Shown one piece after another: positions 8,034-17,038 of a stretch of 46,307 nucleotides of DNA. The translations under genes and the position numbers were made by a program. The stretch is from Pseudomonadota bacterium (lineage in GTDB: Bacteria > Myxococcota_A > UBA796 > GCA-2862545): positions 1-46,307 of the forward strand of contig PKDJ01000153.1 in assembly GCA_002862545.1 (NCBI GenBank), given 5' to 3'. Under the pieces are notes generated by a model. That model saw only the letters and a program-made list of their open reading frames with translations. It had not been told where the DNA came from and searched no databases. Each line of letters opens with the position of its first letter. Positions within the stretch are counted from its first letter, which is position 1.

Positions 8034-9503
8034 CTAAGAAGGGGCGAACGCGCCCGCTCTCACTGCCTCACCCAGCGCCGAGAGATCGGGGTGAAGCTCA
8101 CGGTCCTCGATCCAGCGGTCTACATGCTGCCGCACGCGCTGCCACGTGAGGCGGGTACCTCCGCCAGGGGTCTCTCCCTGCTCGAGCCGCAGGTCCAGTC
8201 CCTGCGCGCCGCACAGCAGCTCGATTGCGGCGACATCCGCCACGAGGTCGACCACGCGGAGCGCCGAGCGCGCCGCGACTGACGCCATCGACACATGGTC
8301 CTCGTGGTGCTGAACCACTGGAACGGAGTCGACACTCGCAGGATGGCACATCGCCTTCGCCTCGCTCACGACACTCGCGGCCGTGTACTGCGCGAGCATC
8401 AAGCCGCTGTTCACGCCCGAGTCTGGAACGAGGAAGGAGGGCAGACCCGAGAGCTGGGCGTAGGTGAGGCGAAAGATCCGGCGCTCAGAGATTCCGGCCA
8501 CCTGCGTGAGCGCCGCCTTGAGGTGGTCCGCGACCAGGCCCACCGGTGCTCCGTGGAAGGTGCCTGCCTCGACTACCCCATGCCCCGGAAAGACGAGTGG
8601 GTTGTCGACCGCCGCGTTGAGCTCTCGCGACACCGTCGACTCGACGTACGCATGGGCATCCCACGCGGCGCCGTGAACGGCTGGCAGGCAGCGGATGGAG
8701 AAGGCATCGGTCCGCCGACGCATGGTGACGAGGCTGGAGCCTGCGACGCGATCCCGGACGAGTGCGGCCACGCGCTGCCCACCATCGTGGCGACGGGCCT
8801 CCTGCGCACGAGCCGAGAAGGCCCCCAGATTCGCCCGCACGACCTCACAGGACAGTGCCGCCGCCTCGTCGAAGGTCTGAAGGACCGTCCGCGCGCGCTC
8901 GACGGCATAGGCGGCAAGCACAGTCGCGAGCGTGCTCCCGTTGATCAAGGACAGTGCATCCTTCTCGGTGGGACTCAGGACGGGGAGCCCCTTCATTGCC
9001 TCCGGACCGGCCATCCTCGCGCCAGCGATCCAGGCCTCACCGCCATAGCCACATGCGACCAATGCGATGTGAGCGAGAGCCGCACTGCCCGCGGCGCCCA
9101 CCGAGCCGAGCTCGGGCACCACGGGCACGACGTCCGCCTCGAGCATGGCGAGCAGCGTGTCCACGACCGCGGGTCGTGCACCCGAGGCGCCAATGGCGAG
9201 CGCATTCGCACGGGCCGCCATGACCGCCCGGACCACGTCGGGTGCGAGCGGCTCACCGACGCCCGCACAGTGGTCCTCCAAGAAGACGCGAACCGTGTCC
9301 GAGCCCTCTGACGGTGCCGAGCGTCCCGACAGCCAGCTCCACTTCGCATGGATCACGTCGGCGTCCGGTCCGTCGGCGAGCCATGAAGCCGACTCTGTCA
9401 TCCGGACCCGTGCCTGTGGACAGAGCGACACCGACGCTCCCGCTCCGATGGCCAGCAGTGCGCGCGGTGTGAGCGACCGGCCATCCAGCACCACGTCAGC
9501 CAT
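8034..9503 (-). CDS. Aromatic amino acid lyase-like protein lacking the MIO triad
   Basis: 489 residues with the full-length histidine/phenylalanine ammonia-lyase fold, for example GSVGAAGSAALAHI, SLINGST, ELNAAVDNPL, TFHGAPVG and HHEDHVSM. Key catalytic features are missing. The Ala-Ser-Gly that cyclises to the MIO cofactor is Ala137-Ala138-Gly139. The YGVNTG loop with the catalytic Tyr is replaced by residues around IHAKWSWLSG (51-60). The QDAYSLR region reads TDAFSIR, losing the Gln and Tyr. By knowledge of the family it should be inactive as a lyase. The ATG at 9503 overlaps the upstream lyase stop by 8 bases (ATGGCTGA), so the two are translated together. Longer upstream starts would run through the upstream gene. 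Probable role: structural or regulatory subunit, or a changed enzyme. Confidence 0.85.
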   Translation of the reverse strand: MADVVLDGRSLTPRALLAIGAGASVSLCPQARVRMTESASWLADGPDADVIHAKWSWLSGRSAPSEGSDTVRVFLEDHCAGVGEPLAPDVVRAVMAARANALAIGASGARPAVVDTLLAMLEADVVPVVPELGSVGAAGSAALAHIALVACGYGGEAWIAGARMAGPEAMKGLPVLSPTEKDALSLINGSTLATVLAAYAVERARTVLQTFDEAAALSCEVVRANLGAFSARAQEARRHDGGQRVAALVRDRVAGSSLVTMRRRTDAFSIRCLPAVHGAAWDAHAYVESTVSRELNAAVDNPLVFPGHGVVEAGTFHGAPVGLVADHLKAALTQVAGISERRIFRLTYAQLSGLPSFLVPDSGVNSGLMLAQYTAASVVSEAKAMCHPASVDSVPVVQHHEDHVSMASVAARSALRVVDLVADVAAIELLCGAQGLDLRLEQGETPGGGTRLTWQRVRQHVDRWIEDRELHPDLSALGEAVRAGAFAPS

Positions 9504-11124
9504 GGGACACCCCCTGGAGCGACACTGCAGCCTCGACTGCGTCGACGAGCTCTCCTCGCGAGAGTCGCCGGGCCAGCGCTTCGATGGCTGGGCCCGGCTG
9601 CCCCACGACCTCACCCACGAGAGCGAGCGCCGCAGCCGTGCCCGCACCTGGCGCACCCTGACCGTGCTCTACGCGCCGACGCACCCCTCGGGCCGCAGTC
9701 AAAAGCTCGATCGCGACCAGACGCCAGACGTTCTCGAGGACCTCGGCCGAGCGACGCGCCGCGGTCGTCGACATGGCGACGTGGTCCTCTTGGTCCTCAC
9801 AGGTCGGCAGGCTGTCGACACTCGAGGGCATCGCGAGCTGACGGTTGGTCGCCACGAGCGCAGCCGCCGTCGTCTGCGGAATCATCAGACCCAGGTTCGG
9901 ACTCTCCTCGCTTGCCGATGTCGGAGGCAGCCTCGAGGACAGCAGGCCGGTCGTCATTCGATAGACGCGCCGCTCCGAGATCGCCCCAAGCTCGCACATC
10001 GCCAGCTTGAGGTGATCTGCAGCGAACCCGACAGGCTCGCCATGAAACAGACCGGCTGAGAAGGCCTTGTTCGTTGCCGGGTCGTCCACGAGGATCACGG
10101 GGTTGTCGGTCACCGCATTCAGCTCGATGGACACCTGACGACTCGCGTAGGTCACGGCGTCTCGTACAGCCCCCACAACCTGCGGCGTGCAGCGCAGCGA
10201 GTACGCGTCTTGCACCTTGTCCGGCACGCTGTCGACGAGAGTGGACCCCGCGATCAATGCACGAAGGTTGCCCGCACAAGCGATCGCCCCTGGAAACGGC
10301 CGCAGCGCATGCACGGCAGGATGCAGAGCACGGGTGACCCCGCGGAGGGCCTCCCAGGAGAGCGCCGCCGCGATCTCGGCCGTGCGCACCAGCCGATCGG
10401 CGTCGTGACACGCGAGTGCCGTGACGGCGGCCGTCAGCTGTGCCCCGTTGGTCATGGCCAACCCTTCCTTCGGGCCAGGCACGAGCCGCTCGATCCCAGC
10501 CGCCTCCATCGCCTCCGCGCCCGTCATTCGACGACCTCGATACTCCGCACGCCCCGAGGCGCCGTCGGGCCCTCGAAAGACCACGAGACCCAGGTGGGCG
10601 AGGGGTGCGAGATCACCCGAGGAACCGCACGAGCCCCTGGACGGCACGACAGGAGTGACCCCGGCATCGAGCATCGCGCAGAGGGTCTCGACCAGAGCCG
10701 GACGACACCCGGAGGCGCCCTTGGCCAGAGCATTGGCCCGTAGCAGCATCATCGCGCGGATGACGGGCACCGGCATCGAGGGCCCGACCCCCGCTGCGTG
10801 AGAGCGAACCAAGTTCCAGGACAGCGCGCGAATTCGGTCCGGAGAGATCCGCAGCCGCGCGAGAGACCCGTACCCGGTGTTCACTCCGTAGACCGGCATG
10901 GGCGTGCCGTCGCTCTGGACGATCTCACCGCAGGCGGCTGCAACGACCCAAGCGTGGCTGCGAGCCATGCGCTCCCTCGCGGCCTCGCCGAGGGCGACAC
11001 GGCGACCCAGACGGGCAACAGCTGCCACGTCCTCCAGCGTCAGCGAGCTCCCGTCGAGCCGAACGGCCTCTCCTTCCGCCGGATGCACCTTGCCTCCTGA
11101 ACGACCAGCGGCCGCCATCTGCAC
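9496..11124 (-). CDS. hutH: Histidine ammonia-lyase family protein (MIO type)
   Basis: 542 residues from a GTG (an ATG two codons in, at 11118, is equally possible). It carries the catalytic loop VYGVNTGYGS (Tyr79) and the MIO triad as Ser168-Ser169-Gly170 inside GSCGSSGDLAPLAHL. It also has KEGLAMTNGAQ, QDAYSLRCTPQ, IELNAVTDNP, LFHGEPVGFAADHLK and DQEDHVAMS. The substrate-selectivity pair after NLVR is Ser-His, as in histidine ammonia-lyases, so histidine to urocanate plus ammonia is the best guess. No hutU, hutI or hutG gene is nearby, which leaves a catabolic role open. The first triad residue is Ser instead of the usual Ala, a mild change that should still allow cyclisation. It is followed directly by its defective paralogue. 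No clear ribosome binding site. Confidence 0.85.
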   Translation of the reverse strand: MQMAAAGRSGGKVHPAEGEAVRLDGSSLTLEDVAAVARLGRRVALGEAARERMARSHAWVVAAACGEIVQSDGTPMPVYGVNTGYGSLARLRISPDRIRALSWNLVRSHAAGVGPSMPVPVIRAMMLLRANALAKGASGCRPALVETLCAMLDAGVTPVVPSRGSCGSSGDLAPLAHLGLVVFRGPDGASGRAEYRGRRMTGAEAMEAAGIERLVPGPKEGLAMTNGAQLTAAVTALACHDADRLVRTAEIAAALSWEALRGVTRALHPAVHALRPFPGAIACAGNLRALIAGSTLVDSVPDKVQDAYSLRCTPQVVGAVRDAVTYASRQVSIELNAVTDNPVILVDDPATNKAFSAGLFHGEPVGFAADHLKLAMCELGAISERRVYRMTTGLLSSRLPPTSASEESPNLGLMIPQTTAAALVATNRQLAMPSSVDSLPTCEDQEDHVAMSTTAARRSAEVLENVWRLVAIELLTAARGVRRRVEHGQGAPGAGTAAALALVGEVVGQPGPAIEALARRLSRGELVDAVEAAVSLQGVSHG

Positions 11125-11265
11125 ATGGCGAGGCGCTTATCACGCCAGGGCGTCGGGCCGAGGGCGCCACTCCGGGCCACACAACCCACATCGAGCTCTC
11201 GACCCGCGAATCCAGAGAGACCTCTCAGGAGTATTACCCAATCACAACGCCGAGACTCAAGAGGA

Positions 11266-11340
11266 ATGAACATCTTCCGGCGCCCAGTCGAGTCGACCTC
11301 GACGAGCCGCGACGGGCTGCACGATGCACTCGGCGGTTAG
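11266..11340 (+). other. Possible 24-codon leader ORF before ribF
   Basis: An ATG preceded by AGAGGA opens a 24-codon frame (begins MNIFRRPVES) that ends in TAG 23 bases before the proposed ribF start. It might be a leader peptide or chance. No FMN riboswitch-like structure was recognised here. The rest of the gap 11125-11363 shows no other gene. Confidence 0.2.
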
Positions 11341-11363
11341 CAGTGCGTCCGACGGGAGGCCCG

Positions 11364-12272
11364 TTGCAGGTACACCGTGGCTCCGCGAGCTGGAACCCCA
11401 GCCTTCAGCCCGTTCTCACGATTGGCAACTTCGACGGCGTGCACCGCGGGCATCGCGCCCTCGTGGCACGCACACGTGAGATCGCCGCCGCGCGTGGTGC
11501 GCCAGCCTGCGTCTACACCTTCGACCCCGCTCCGGTGCAGGTCCTCCGTCCCGACAAGGCCCCCCCGCGGGTCCAGTCTCTGGACGACAAGCTCGCCTTG
11601 CTCGCCGGCCTCGGGATCGACCACGCGATCGTAGAGCCCTTCGACCGGACCTTCGCCCGGCAGGAGCCCGCTGACTTCGCCCGAGGCGTCCTCGCAGGGC
11701 GACTCGGGGCTCAGGCTCTCGTTCTCGGGTGGGACTTCCGCTTCGGGAGAGGCCGTGGCGGCACGGTCGAGGGCATGCGCGAGTGGCTCGACATTCCGGT
11801 CCTACAGGTCGAGGCCATCGTCGAGGACGGAGCGCCGATCAGCAGCACTCGCATCCGCGCGCTCATCGCGGAGGGCGCCGTCGCGGGGGCAGCTCGCCTC
11901 CTCGGACGCAGCCACCTCCTGCGCGGCACGGTCGTCCACGGTCAGGCGCGGGGACGCACCCTCGGCTTCCCGACGGCCAACATCAGTCCGACGACCGCAC
12001 TGCTGCCTCCCTATGGCGTCTACGCCGTCCGCGTGGAGCGGGACGGTGCGCGCCTTCCCGGCGTCGCCAACCTCGGGCGCCGGCCGACGTTCGGGCCGCG
12101 AGACGAGGGACTGGAGGTGCACCTGATCGACTGGTCGGGTGATCTGTACGGAGAGGACCTTGCCGTGGAGCTCGTCGCTCGCATCCGTGGCGAGCACTCC
12201 TTCGACGGGCCGGAGGCGCTCGTGAGGCAGATCCGCGCCGACGTCGCGACCGCACGCGAGCTCCTCGCATGA
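11364..12272 (+). CDS. ribF: Bifunctional riboflavin kinase / FAD synthetase
   Basis: Makes FMN from riboflavin and ATP, then FAD from FMN and ATP. The N-terminal FAD synthetase (nucleotidyltransferase) part shows IGNFDGVHRGH and SSTRIRALI. The C-terminal riboflavin kinase part shows GRTLGFPTANI, PYGVYAV and GRRPTFG. I chose the TTG at 11364 because it follows GGGAGG by four bases and yields the family-typical N-terminus QVHRG. An in-frame GTG at 11343 would add seven residues. About 302 residues, the usual length. The stop overlaps the aroE start by 4 bases (ATGA), which indicates cotranslation. Confidence 0.93.
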   Translation: MQVHRGSASWNPSLQPVLTIGNFDGVHRGHRALVARTREIAAARGAPACVYTFDPAPVQVLRPDKAPPRVQSLDDKLALLAGLGIDHAIVEPFDRTFARQEPADFARGVLAGRLGAQALVLGWDFRFGRGRGGTVEGMREWLDIPVLQVEAIVEDGAPISSTRIRALIAEGAVAGAARLLGRSHLLRGTVVHGQARGRTLGFPTANISPTTALLPPYGVYAVRVERDGARLPGVANLGRRPTFGPRDEGLEVHLIDWSGDLYGEDLAVELVARIRGEHSFDGPEALVRQIRADVATARELLA

Positions 12273-13096
12273 TCACGGGCCACAGCGCCACCTACGCCCT
12301 GCTCGGCCACCCCGTGGCCCACTCCCTCTCCCCCGCGATGCACAACGCTTGGTTCGCCGCCTACGGCGTGGACGCGGTCTACGTCGCGCTACCTGTGCCA
12401 CCCTCGGCCGGAGCCCTCGTCGACGCCGTCCGCACCCTCGGCCTCGCCGGCGCGAACGTGACTGTGCCCCACAAGGCCAGAGTGCTGGAGGCGCTGGACG
12501 AGGTGGGGCCGGTGGCCGAGGCCTGTGGGGCCGTCAACACCATCGTCCGACGTGATGACCGGCTGCTCGGCTACAATACCGACGCCGACGGCTTCGTGCG
12601 CGCCTGGGAGGAGGCCGGGGGACTCCCCGGCGGGACACGAGCGGTCGTGCTGGGTGCAGGGGGCGCAGGCCGAGCCGTCGCACTCGGGCTGGCTCGGGCT
12701 GGCGCGCATCGGGTCATCCTCCTCAACCGCTCGGCGCGCTCGATCGCACGTCTCGAGGCTGCCGCGGGCCCGACCACCGTTCGCATCGCGGGCTTCGATG
12801 CCTGGACCGAGCTCGTCCGCGACGCCGACGTGATCGTCAACGCCCTGCCCGCCGCCGGAAGGCAGCTCGTCGACGCTCTCGACACCGCCGATCTCAGCCC
12901 CGACGCGTGGTGGTGCGACCTCAACTACTGGGACTCCGCACCACCCGGCCTCGCACGGGCGCGAGCCCGGGGCCTTCGCACCCTGACCGGTCACGGCATG
13001 CTGCTCCATCAGGGCGCTCTGGCATTCTCCCGCTTCACCGGCATTGAACCAGATCCTGCGCTCGCTCGTTCCGTCCTCGACAGGACGCCCACGTGA
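12269..13096 (+). CDS. aroE: Shikimate dehydrogenase
   Basis: Reduces 3-dehydroshikimate to shikimate with NADPH in aromatic amino acid synthesis. 275 residues, normal length. Seen: the substrate-binding HSLSPAMHN near the N-terminus, the catalytic Lys in NVTVPHK, GAVNTIV, YNTDADGF, and the nucleotide-binding GAGGAGRAVA followed by the NADP-type NRS segment. The C-terminal GHGMLLHQGALAF is also typical. The start overlaps the ribF stop. The next gene begins about 65 bases downstream. Confidence 0.95.
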   Translation: MITGHSATYALLGHPVAHSLSPAMHNAWFAAYGVDAVYVALPVPPSAGALVDAVRTLGLAGANVTVPHKARVLEALDEVGPVAEACGAVNTIVRRDDRLLGYNTDADGFVRAWEEAGGLPGGTRAVVLGAGGAGRAVALGLARAGAHRVILLNRSARSIARLEAAAGPTTVRIAGFDAWTELVRDADVIVNALPAAGRQLVDALDTADLSPDAWWCDLNYWDSAPPGLARARARGLRTLTGHGMLLHQGALAFSRFTGIEPDPALARSVLDRTPT

Positions 13097-13163
13097 CCGT
13101 TCCCGTGTATGGGGCTGGCATCGCGAGGCCATGGTTCCTAGACTGCACGGTCGGAGGAGCATG

Positions 13164-13601
13164 ATGGCAGAAGTGCCCAAGCTCGTCGGTACCACGGGAG
13201 CATTCCGAGGCCGACAGATCATCGTGCCGGAGGGTGGGCTCAAGCTGGGCCGCGCCCCGGACAACGACATCGTGATCGAGACGGACGGTACCTCGCGCTA
13301 CCACGCCACCCTCCTCTACGACAACGGCACCCTCTGGCTTCGGGATAACGGAAGTCGGAACGGTGTCTTCGTCAACGATATCCGAGTCGTTGGCCACCGG
13401 GCCCTCAAGGTCGGCGATGTCGTGAGCATCCTCGGCAACCAGCTCGAGGTGCGCTGGGAAGACGTCACCACCCCGGCCGTCCCGGCGCTCGAGCCGGCCA
13501 CCGCTCTCCAGCCCGACCCACACCCTGCCGACGCCGACGACGAGACGTCCGAGGTCGAGCGACCTACCGCCAAGAAGCGGTGGTTCTGGCCGTTTTCCTA
13601 A
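13164..13601 (+). CDS. Small FHA-domain protein
   Basis: 145 residues. One forkhead-associated domain (~10-98), a phosphothreonine-binding fold, with the conserved LGRAPDNDI, SRYHATL and DNGSRNGVFVN. A Pro/Ala/Asp-rich stretch and a basic, aromatic tail ending KKRWFWPFS follow. The frame is open much further upstream, into aroE. I chose the ATG at 13164 because GGAGGAG lies five bases before it; an ATG one codon earlier is possible. No signal peptide, so cytoplasmic. It stands 27 bases before another FHA protein, so both likely read Thr-phosphorylated partners of a Ser/Thr kinase. Confidence 0.85.
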   Translation: MAEVPKLVGTTGAFRGRQIIVPEGGLKLGRAPDNDIVIETDGTSRYHATLLYDNGTLWLRDNGSRNGVFVNDIRVVGHRALKVGDVVSILGNQLEVRWEDVTTPAVPALEPATALQPDPHPADADDETSEVERPTAKKRWFWPFS

Positions 13602-13628
13602 GTCACCTACAGGTTCGAGGAGCCCCCC

Positions 13629-15197
13629 GTGATCGAGAGCGTCGAGGTCGTCATCCGCCAGCCCGGACAGCCGGACCGCACCCAGCGGCTGAGCTCTGGC
13701 ACGACGAGAATCGGCCGAGCGGACGACAACGAGATGGTCCTCGCCGATGTCGGGGTCAGCCGCTGGCATGCGAGACTGGTCCTCGATGAGGAGCAGGTCC
13801 TCCTTGAAGATCTGGGGAGTGGCAACGGCACCTACTTCAACGGAAGCCGAATCCAGAGCCAGGTCCTGCAGGACGGCGACGAGGTCGTGGTCGATCCCTT
13901 CGTGCTTCTCTTCCGCATCCGCGGAGCACACGCCCCCTCTCGCCGCGAGGAGACCAGCGCACCTGCACGCCTGGAGGTGGTCGTCGGGACGGGCCTCGCC
14001 GGGAGCACCTACCCGCTGACCATGGACCACCCCCTGACGATCGGCCGCTCCGAGGAACGGGACCTCGTCGTCCCCGATCCGGCCGCCTCGCGTCATCACG
14101 CGACCGTCGTCTGTGAGGGCGGCAAGTGGGTCCTACGTGACGAGGGTGCCGCGAACGGGATCTTCGTCAACGAGTCGAGGGTCCGACGGGCCGAGCTGGC
14201 GGACAGCGATGTCATTCGGATCGGCAACACCGAGCTTCGCTTTGTGCTCGCTGCGCGCCCACTCGGCGAGACCACGACCCAGGTCGTTCCCGGAGAGGTC
14301 TGGAACCCACAGGCGGGTCGTAGCCAAGCGAGCGCGCCGGCTGCCTCGACAGCGGCTCCGCATCCCGATCAGGCAGCCTCCCAGGGCAGGACCCGCGGCC
14401 CCATGGTGGCGCTCGTCCTCGGCGCTCTCCTGCTGCTCCTGTGCCTGCTCGCCCTCGTGAGCGTCGGCCTCCTCGGGGTCGTGCTGTACTACACGGGCGA
14501 CCTCGCGGCGGAGGTGAGCGGCGGCCCCCCGACGTGGCACGTCGAGCACACCGAGCCACTGCCGACAGCCCCCGAGGCATGCTTCGAGCTCGGCATTCAG
14601 CGCCTTCGCGCAGGTGAGCCCGGGACGGCTCTCGAGGCCTTCCACGCAACGCTCGTGGCGCAGCCCGGTCATCCCCCGTCAGAGCGCTTCGCACACGCTG
14701 CTGCGGAGCTGGTGGTGATGGAGGCGCTGACCGAGGTGTTCACCGAATCCGAGAAGCAGCACCGGGCACGCCTCGCCGAGCGAGACCAGCTGCTGGAGCG
14801 CTCTCGGCGCAGCGGACGCGTCGGGCGGACGGCGAGGGCCGACCTCGTGTCTCGCTTCGCTGACGATCCGGTGGTGACGGAGGCCCTCGAGCTCCCACCA
14901 TCCGAAGCGGCACAGTCTCGACGCGAGCAGGCGGAGAGGGCGAGCACGCTCGAGCCGGCCGAGGCCTTCGCAGTCTGGAGCGACCTGCTCGACTCCGCAC
15001 CGGCCGCCGAGCGCGCGACCGCTCGAGAGACCAGAGACCTCCTGGGTCGAGAGCTCGCCGAGCTGACTCATCGGAACTGGATCGCCTCTCTGGTGTCTGA
15101 GGAACAGGGCGACGCCGTCGCCGCGGCGGAGCACCTCGCCGAGGTGAGACGCACGTGGCCCGACAGTCCGGCCCTGGCCCTCCACACCTTGGATTGA
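13629..15197 (+). CDS. Membrane protein with two FHA domains
   Basis: 522 residues. FHA domain 1 (~22-95) has IGRADDNEM, SRWHARL and GSGNGTYFNG. FHA domain 2 (~131-205) has IGRSEERDL, SRHHATV and GAANGIFVNE. A low-complexity linker follows, then one membrane helix (~259-288), and a C-terminal helical region (~310-522) that resembles TPR-like repeats. Probable topology: FHA domains inside, helical part outside. Starts at GTG, six bases after GAGGAG. The second FHA domain has Ala-Ala in place of the usual Ser-Thr in its loop, so its phosphopeptide affinity may differ. Likely receives signals from a Ser/Thr kinase; the partner is unknown. Confidence 0.85.
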   Translation: MIESVEVVIRQPGQPDRTQRLSSGTTRIGRADDNEMVLADVGVSRWHARLVLDEEQVLLEDLGSGNGTYFNGSRIQSQVLQDGDEVVVDPFVLLFRIRGAHAPSRREETSAPARLEVVVGTGLAGSTYPLTMDHPLTIGRSEERDLVVPDPAASRHHATVVCEGGKWVLRDEGAANGIFVNESRVRRAELADSDVIRIGNTELRFVLAARPLGETTTQVVPGEVWNPQAGRSQASAPAASTAAPHPDQAASQGRTRGPMVALVLGALLLLLCLLALVSVGLLGVVLYYTGDLAAEVSGGPPTWHVEHTEPLPTAPEACFELGIQRLRAGEPGTALEAFHATLVAQPGHPPSERFAHAAAELVVMEALTEVFTESEKQHRARLAERDQLLERSRRSGRVGRTARADLVSRFADDPVVTEALELPPSEAAQSRREQAERASTLEPAEAFAVWSDLLDSAPAAERATARETRDLLGRELAELTHRNWIASLVSEEQGDAVAAAEHLAEVRRTWPDSPALALHTLD

Positions 15198-15198
15198 G

Positions 15199-16353
15199 AT
15201 GCGTCAGCTCCTGATTGCCCTGCTCCTCGCAGGCTGTGCCAAGCGCTCCCCCGCCTGGTCCGACCCCTCTCTCGTCGACGAGGTGGACGCGGTCGAGGCC
15301 CAGGCGCCGGAGACCATCCTCCTCGACGCCACCACCTCGGACGACCCCACACCCCGCTCGCGTGCCCTCACCCTGCTCCTCCGCACCGCCGAGCCCGAGA
15401 AGGTCACGACCTTCGGGGCGATTGCGCTGGCCGATGCCGACGTGTGGGTGCAGCGTGCAGGGGTCCTCGCTCTCGCCGAGCGCCTCGATGCCCCCGGCGC
15501 AGAGCAGGCCCTCGTCGCCTACGCGACGCGCTCCGATGCTCCGCCCACGACGAGGGGTCTCGCCGCAGAGCGCCTCGTCGGGACAGCCGAGCTGGCCGAC
15601 ACCCTCGGAGCGGCCTGGCGAGCCGCGTCAGAGCCCTGGGACATCGCACCCCTGGCCTTCGCAGCCGCGCTCCACGGCGACGAAGACGCACTCGGCGCTC
15701 TGGCCGACGCGCTCGCGACCGGCGAGCTCGACCTCGACGTGGACTTCCTCGACCGCCTCGGAGGCTCTGGACTTGACCTGAGCGACGCCCTCCGCTCGGG
15801 CCAAGAGCGTGTCGAGGAGGAGCTGGAGCTACCCTACGCGGCAGCGCGCCTGCAGCTCGGAGACCCGGCGGGTGAGCAGGCCTTTCGACGGACTCTGTCG
15901 GACGACTACGTCCTCCGGCGACTGGAGGCCATCGACTATCTCCTCGACCTCGACCATCCCGCCTCCGCAGGCCTCCTGAAGCGCGCACGCGGCGCAGGCC
16001 CGGAGGTCGTCAGCCAGTACGCCGAGCTGGCCCTCCTGGCTCACGACGTCGGCACGTCGACCACGCTGGAGGAGGGCTACGAGCAGTCGGAGCGCGAGGT
16101 AAGACTGGCGGCGGTGATGGTCGCCGAGCGCCTCCTCAGGAGCGGCTCAGCCGACCGAAAGGTCTCGCGGGCCGCCCGCCGCGTCGTCGAGAGCGCTGCA
16201 GTCGACGAGGCCTCCGAGGTGCGTGCCGCCGCGTTCGCCGCCTCTGGCGAGCAGGGTACCGTCGACATGCCCTTCGAGCAGGGCATCCGAGACGAGGTCA
16301 AGGCGGTGCGCATCGAGGCCGCCGGAGCTCTCCTCAGCCGCGAGGCGGGCTGA
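15199..16353 (+). CDS. HEAT-repeat lipoprotein
   Basis: 384 residues. A short signal peptide ends in the lipobox LLAGC with Cys13, so it should be lipid-anchored. The rest is alpha-helical with repeated units such as ALAERLDAPGAEQALVAYA and AADEASEVRAAAF-type patterns, typical of HEAT-like repeats used for protein binding. Starts one base after the stop of the two-FHA protein, so it is in the same operon. The last 20 bases overlap the convergent TetR gene. Function unknown; a periplasmic scaffold is a reasonable inference. Confidence 0.75.
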   Translation: MRQLLIALLLAGCAKRSPAWSDPSLVDEVDAVEAQAPETILLDATTSDDPTPRSRALTLLLRTAEPEKVTTFGAIALADADVWVQRAGVLALAERLDAPGAEQALVAYATRSDAPPTTRGLAAERLVGTAELADTLGAAWRAASEPWDIAPLAFAAALHGDEDALGALADALATGELDLDVDFLDRLGGSGLDLSDALRSGQERVEEELELPYAAARLQLGDPAGEQAFRRTLSDDYVLRRLEAIDYLLDLDHPASAGLLKRARGAGPEVVSQYAELALLAHDVGTSTTLEEGYEQSEREVRLAAVMVAERLLRSGSADRKVSRAARRVVESAAVDEASEVRAAAFAASGEQGTVDMPFEQGIRDEVKAVRIEAAGALLSREAG

Positions 16354-16960
16354 CGCCGAACCCCATAGTCGCCCCGAACAGTCCGACGACCGTGCTGGCG
16401 ATGATGTCGGGGTCGCCGAGGTCGGTACCGACGAGCACTTCGTAGAACAGTCGCTCCACCGCCCCGAAGACCACGAGCACGGCCAGGCGAGGATCCGCGA
16501 CCTGGATCAGCCCCCGCGAGGAGGCCTGCTCCGTGAACGAGATCGCCTTGTCGAGCAGCCGGAGCTCGACCTCTCTGAGCCAGACCCCACCCTCGTCGGG
16601 CTGCTTCGTCTGGCGAAAGGCAACCAGGATCTCGTCACTCCGCGTCAGACCGACGGCCGCGAGCGCAGCGCCCATCTGCTCGTACACGCCCCGGACCTCG
16701 TCGATGCTCCTGCAGGAGGGAATCTGCTCGACCACCTCGTCGAGCACGGCCTCGACCGGGACGACCCAGCGCTCCATCAGAGCCCTGAACAGCGAGAGCT
16801 TATCCGGAAAGTAGAGGTAGAACGTACCGCGAGCCACGCCTGCCGAGGCCGCCACCACCTCGATCGACGCTCCATCGTAGCCGGCCTCGAGGAACGCACT
16901 CAGCCCAGCCCCGAGCAGCGCCTCCCGCTTTTGGCGCTTGTTCTCCTCACGCCGACCCAC
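16334..16960 (-). CDS. TetR/AcrR-family transcriptional regulator
   Basis: 208 residues. The N-terminal DNA-binding domain (~8-65) has the TetR helix-turn-helix with VVAASAGVARGTFYLYF. The C-terminal part is the ligand-binding, dimerising half. GTG start, five bases after GGAGG. It is divergent from the AAA+ ATPase gene (78-base gap), so control of that promoter and of itself is likely. I see no clear palindrome in that gap. Its 3' end overlaps the HEAT lipoprotein gene by 20 bases. The ligand is unknown. Confidence 0.92.
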   Translation of the reverse strand: MGRREENKRQKREALLGAGLSAFLEAGYDGASIEVVAASAGVARGTFYLYFPDKLSLFRALMERWVVPVEAVLDEVVEQIPSCRSIDEVRGVYEQMGAALAAVGLTRSDEILVAFRQTKQPDEGGVWLREVELRLLDKAISFTEQASSRGLIQVADPRLAVLVVFGAVERLFYEVLVGTDLGDPDIIASTVVGLFGATMGFGVSPPRG

Positions 16961-17038
16961 CGCTCCCTCCGCTTCGAGCCGGATGTAACCGTCGTGCCCC
17001 CGGGATACGGCATCTTTGCGGCACCTGACGGAGGACGG

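Noticed and set aside
8295-9311. 338-codon plus-strand frame
   Set aside because: Antisense of the MIO-less lyase, which has clear homology on the minus strand.
16223-17038. N-terminal extension of the AAA+ gene
   Set aside because: It would be antisense to the TetR gene and lacks domain sense; a ribosome binding site precedes the ATG at 17039.
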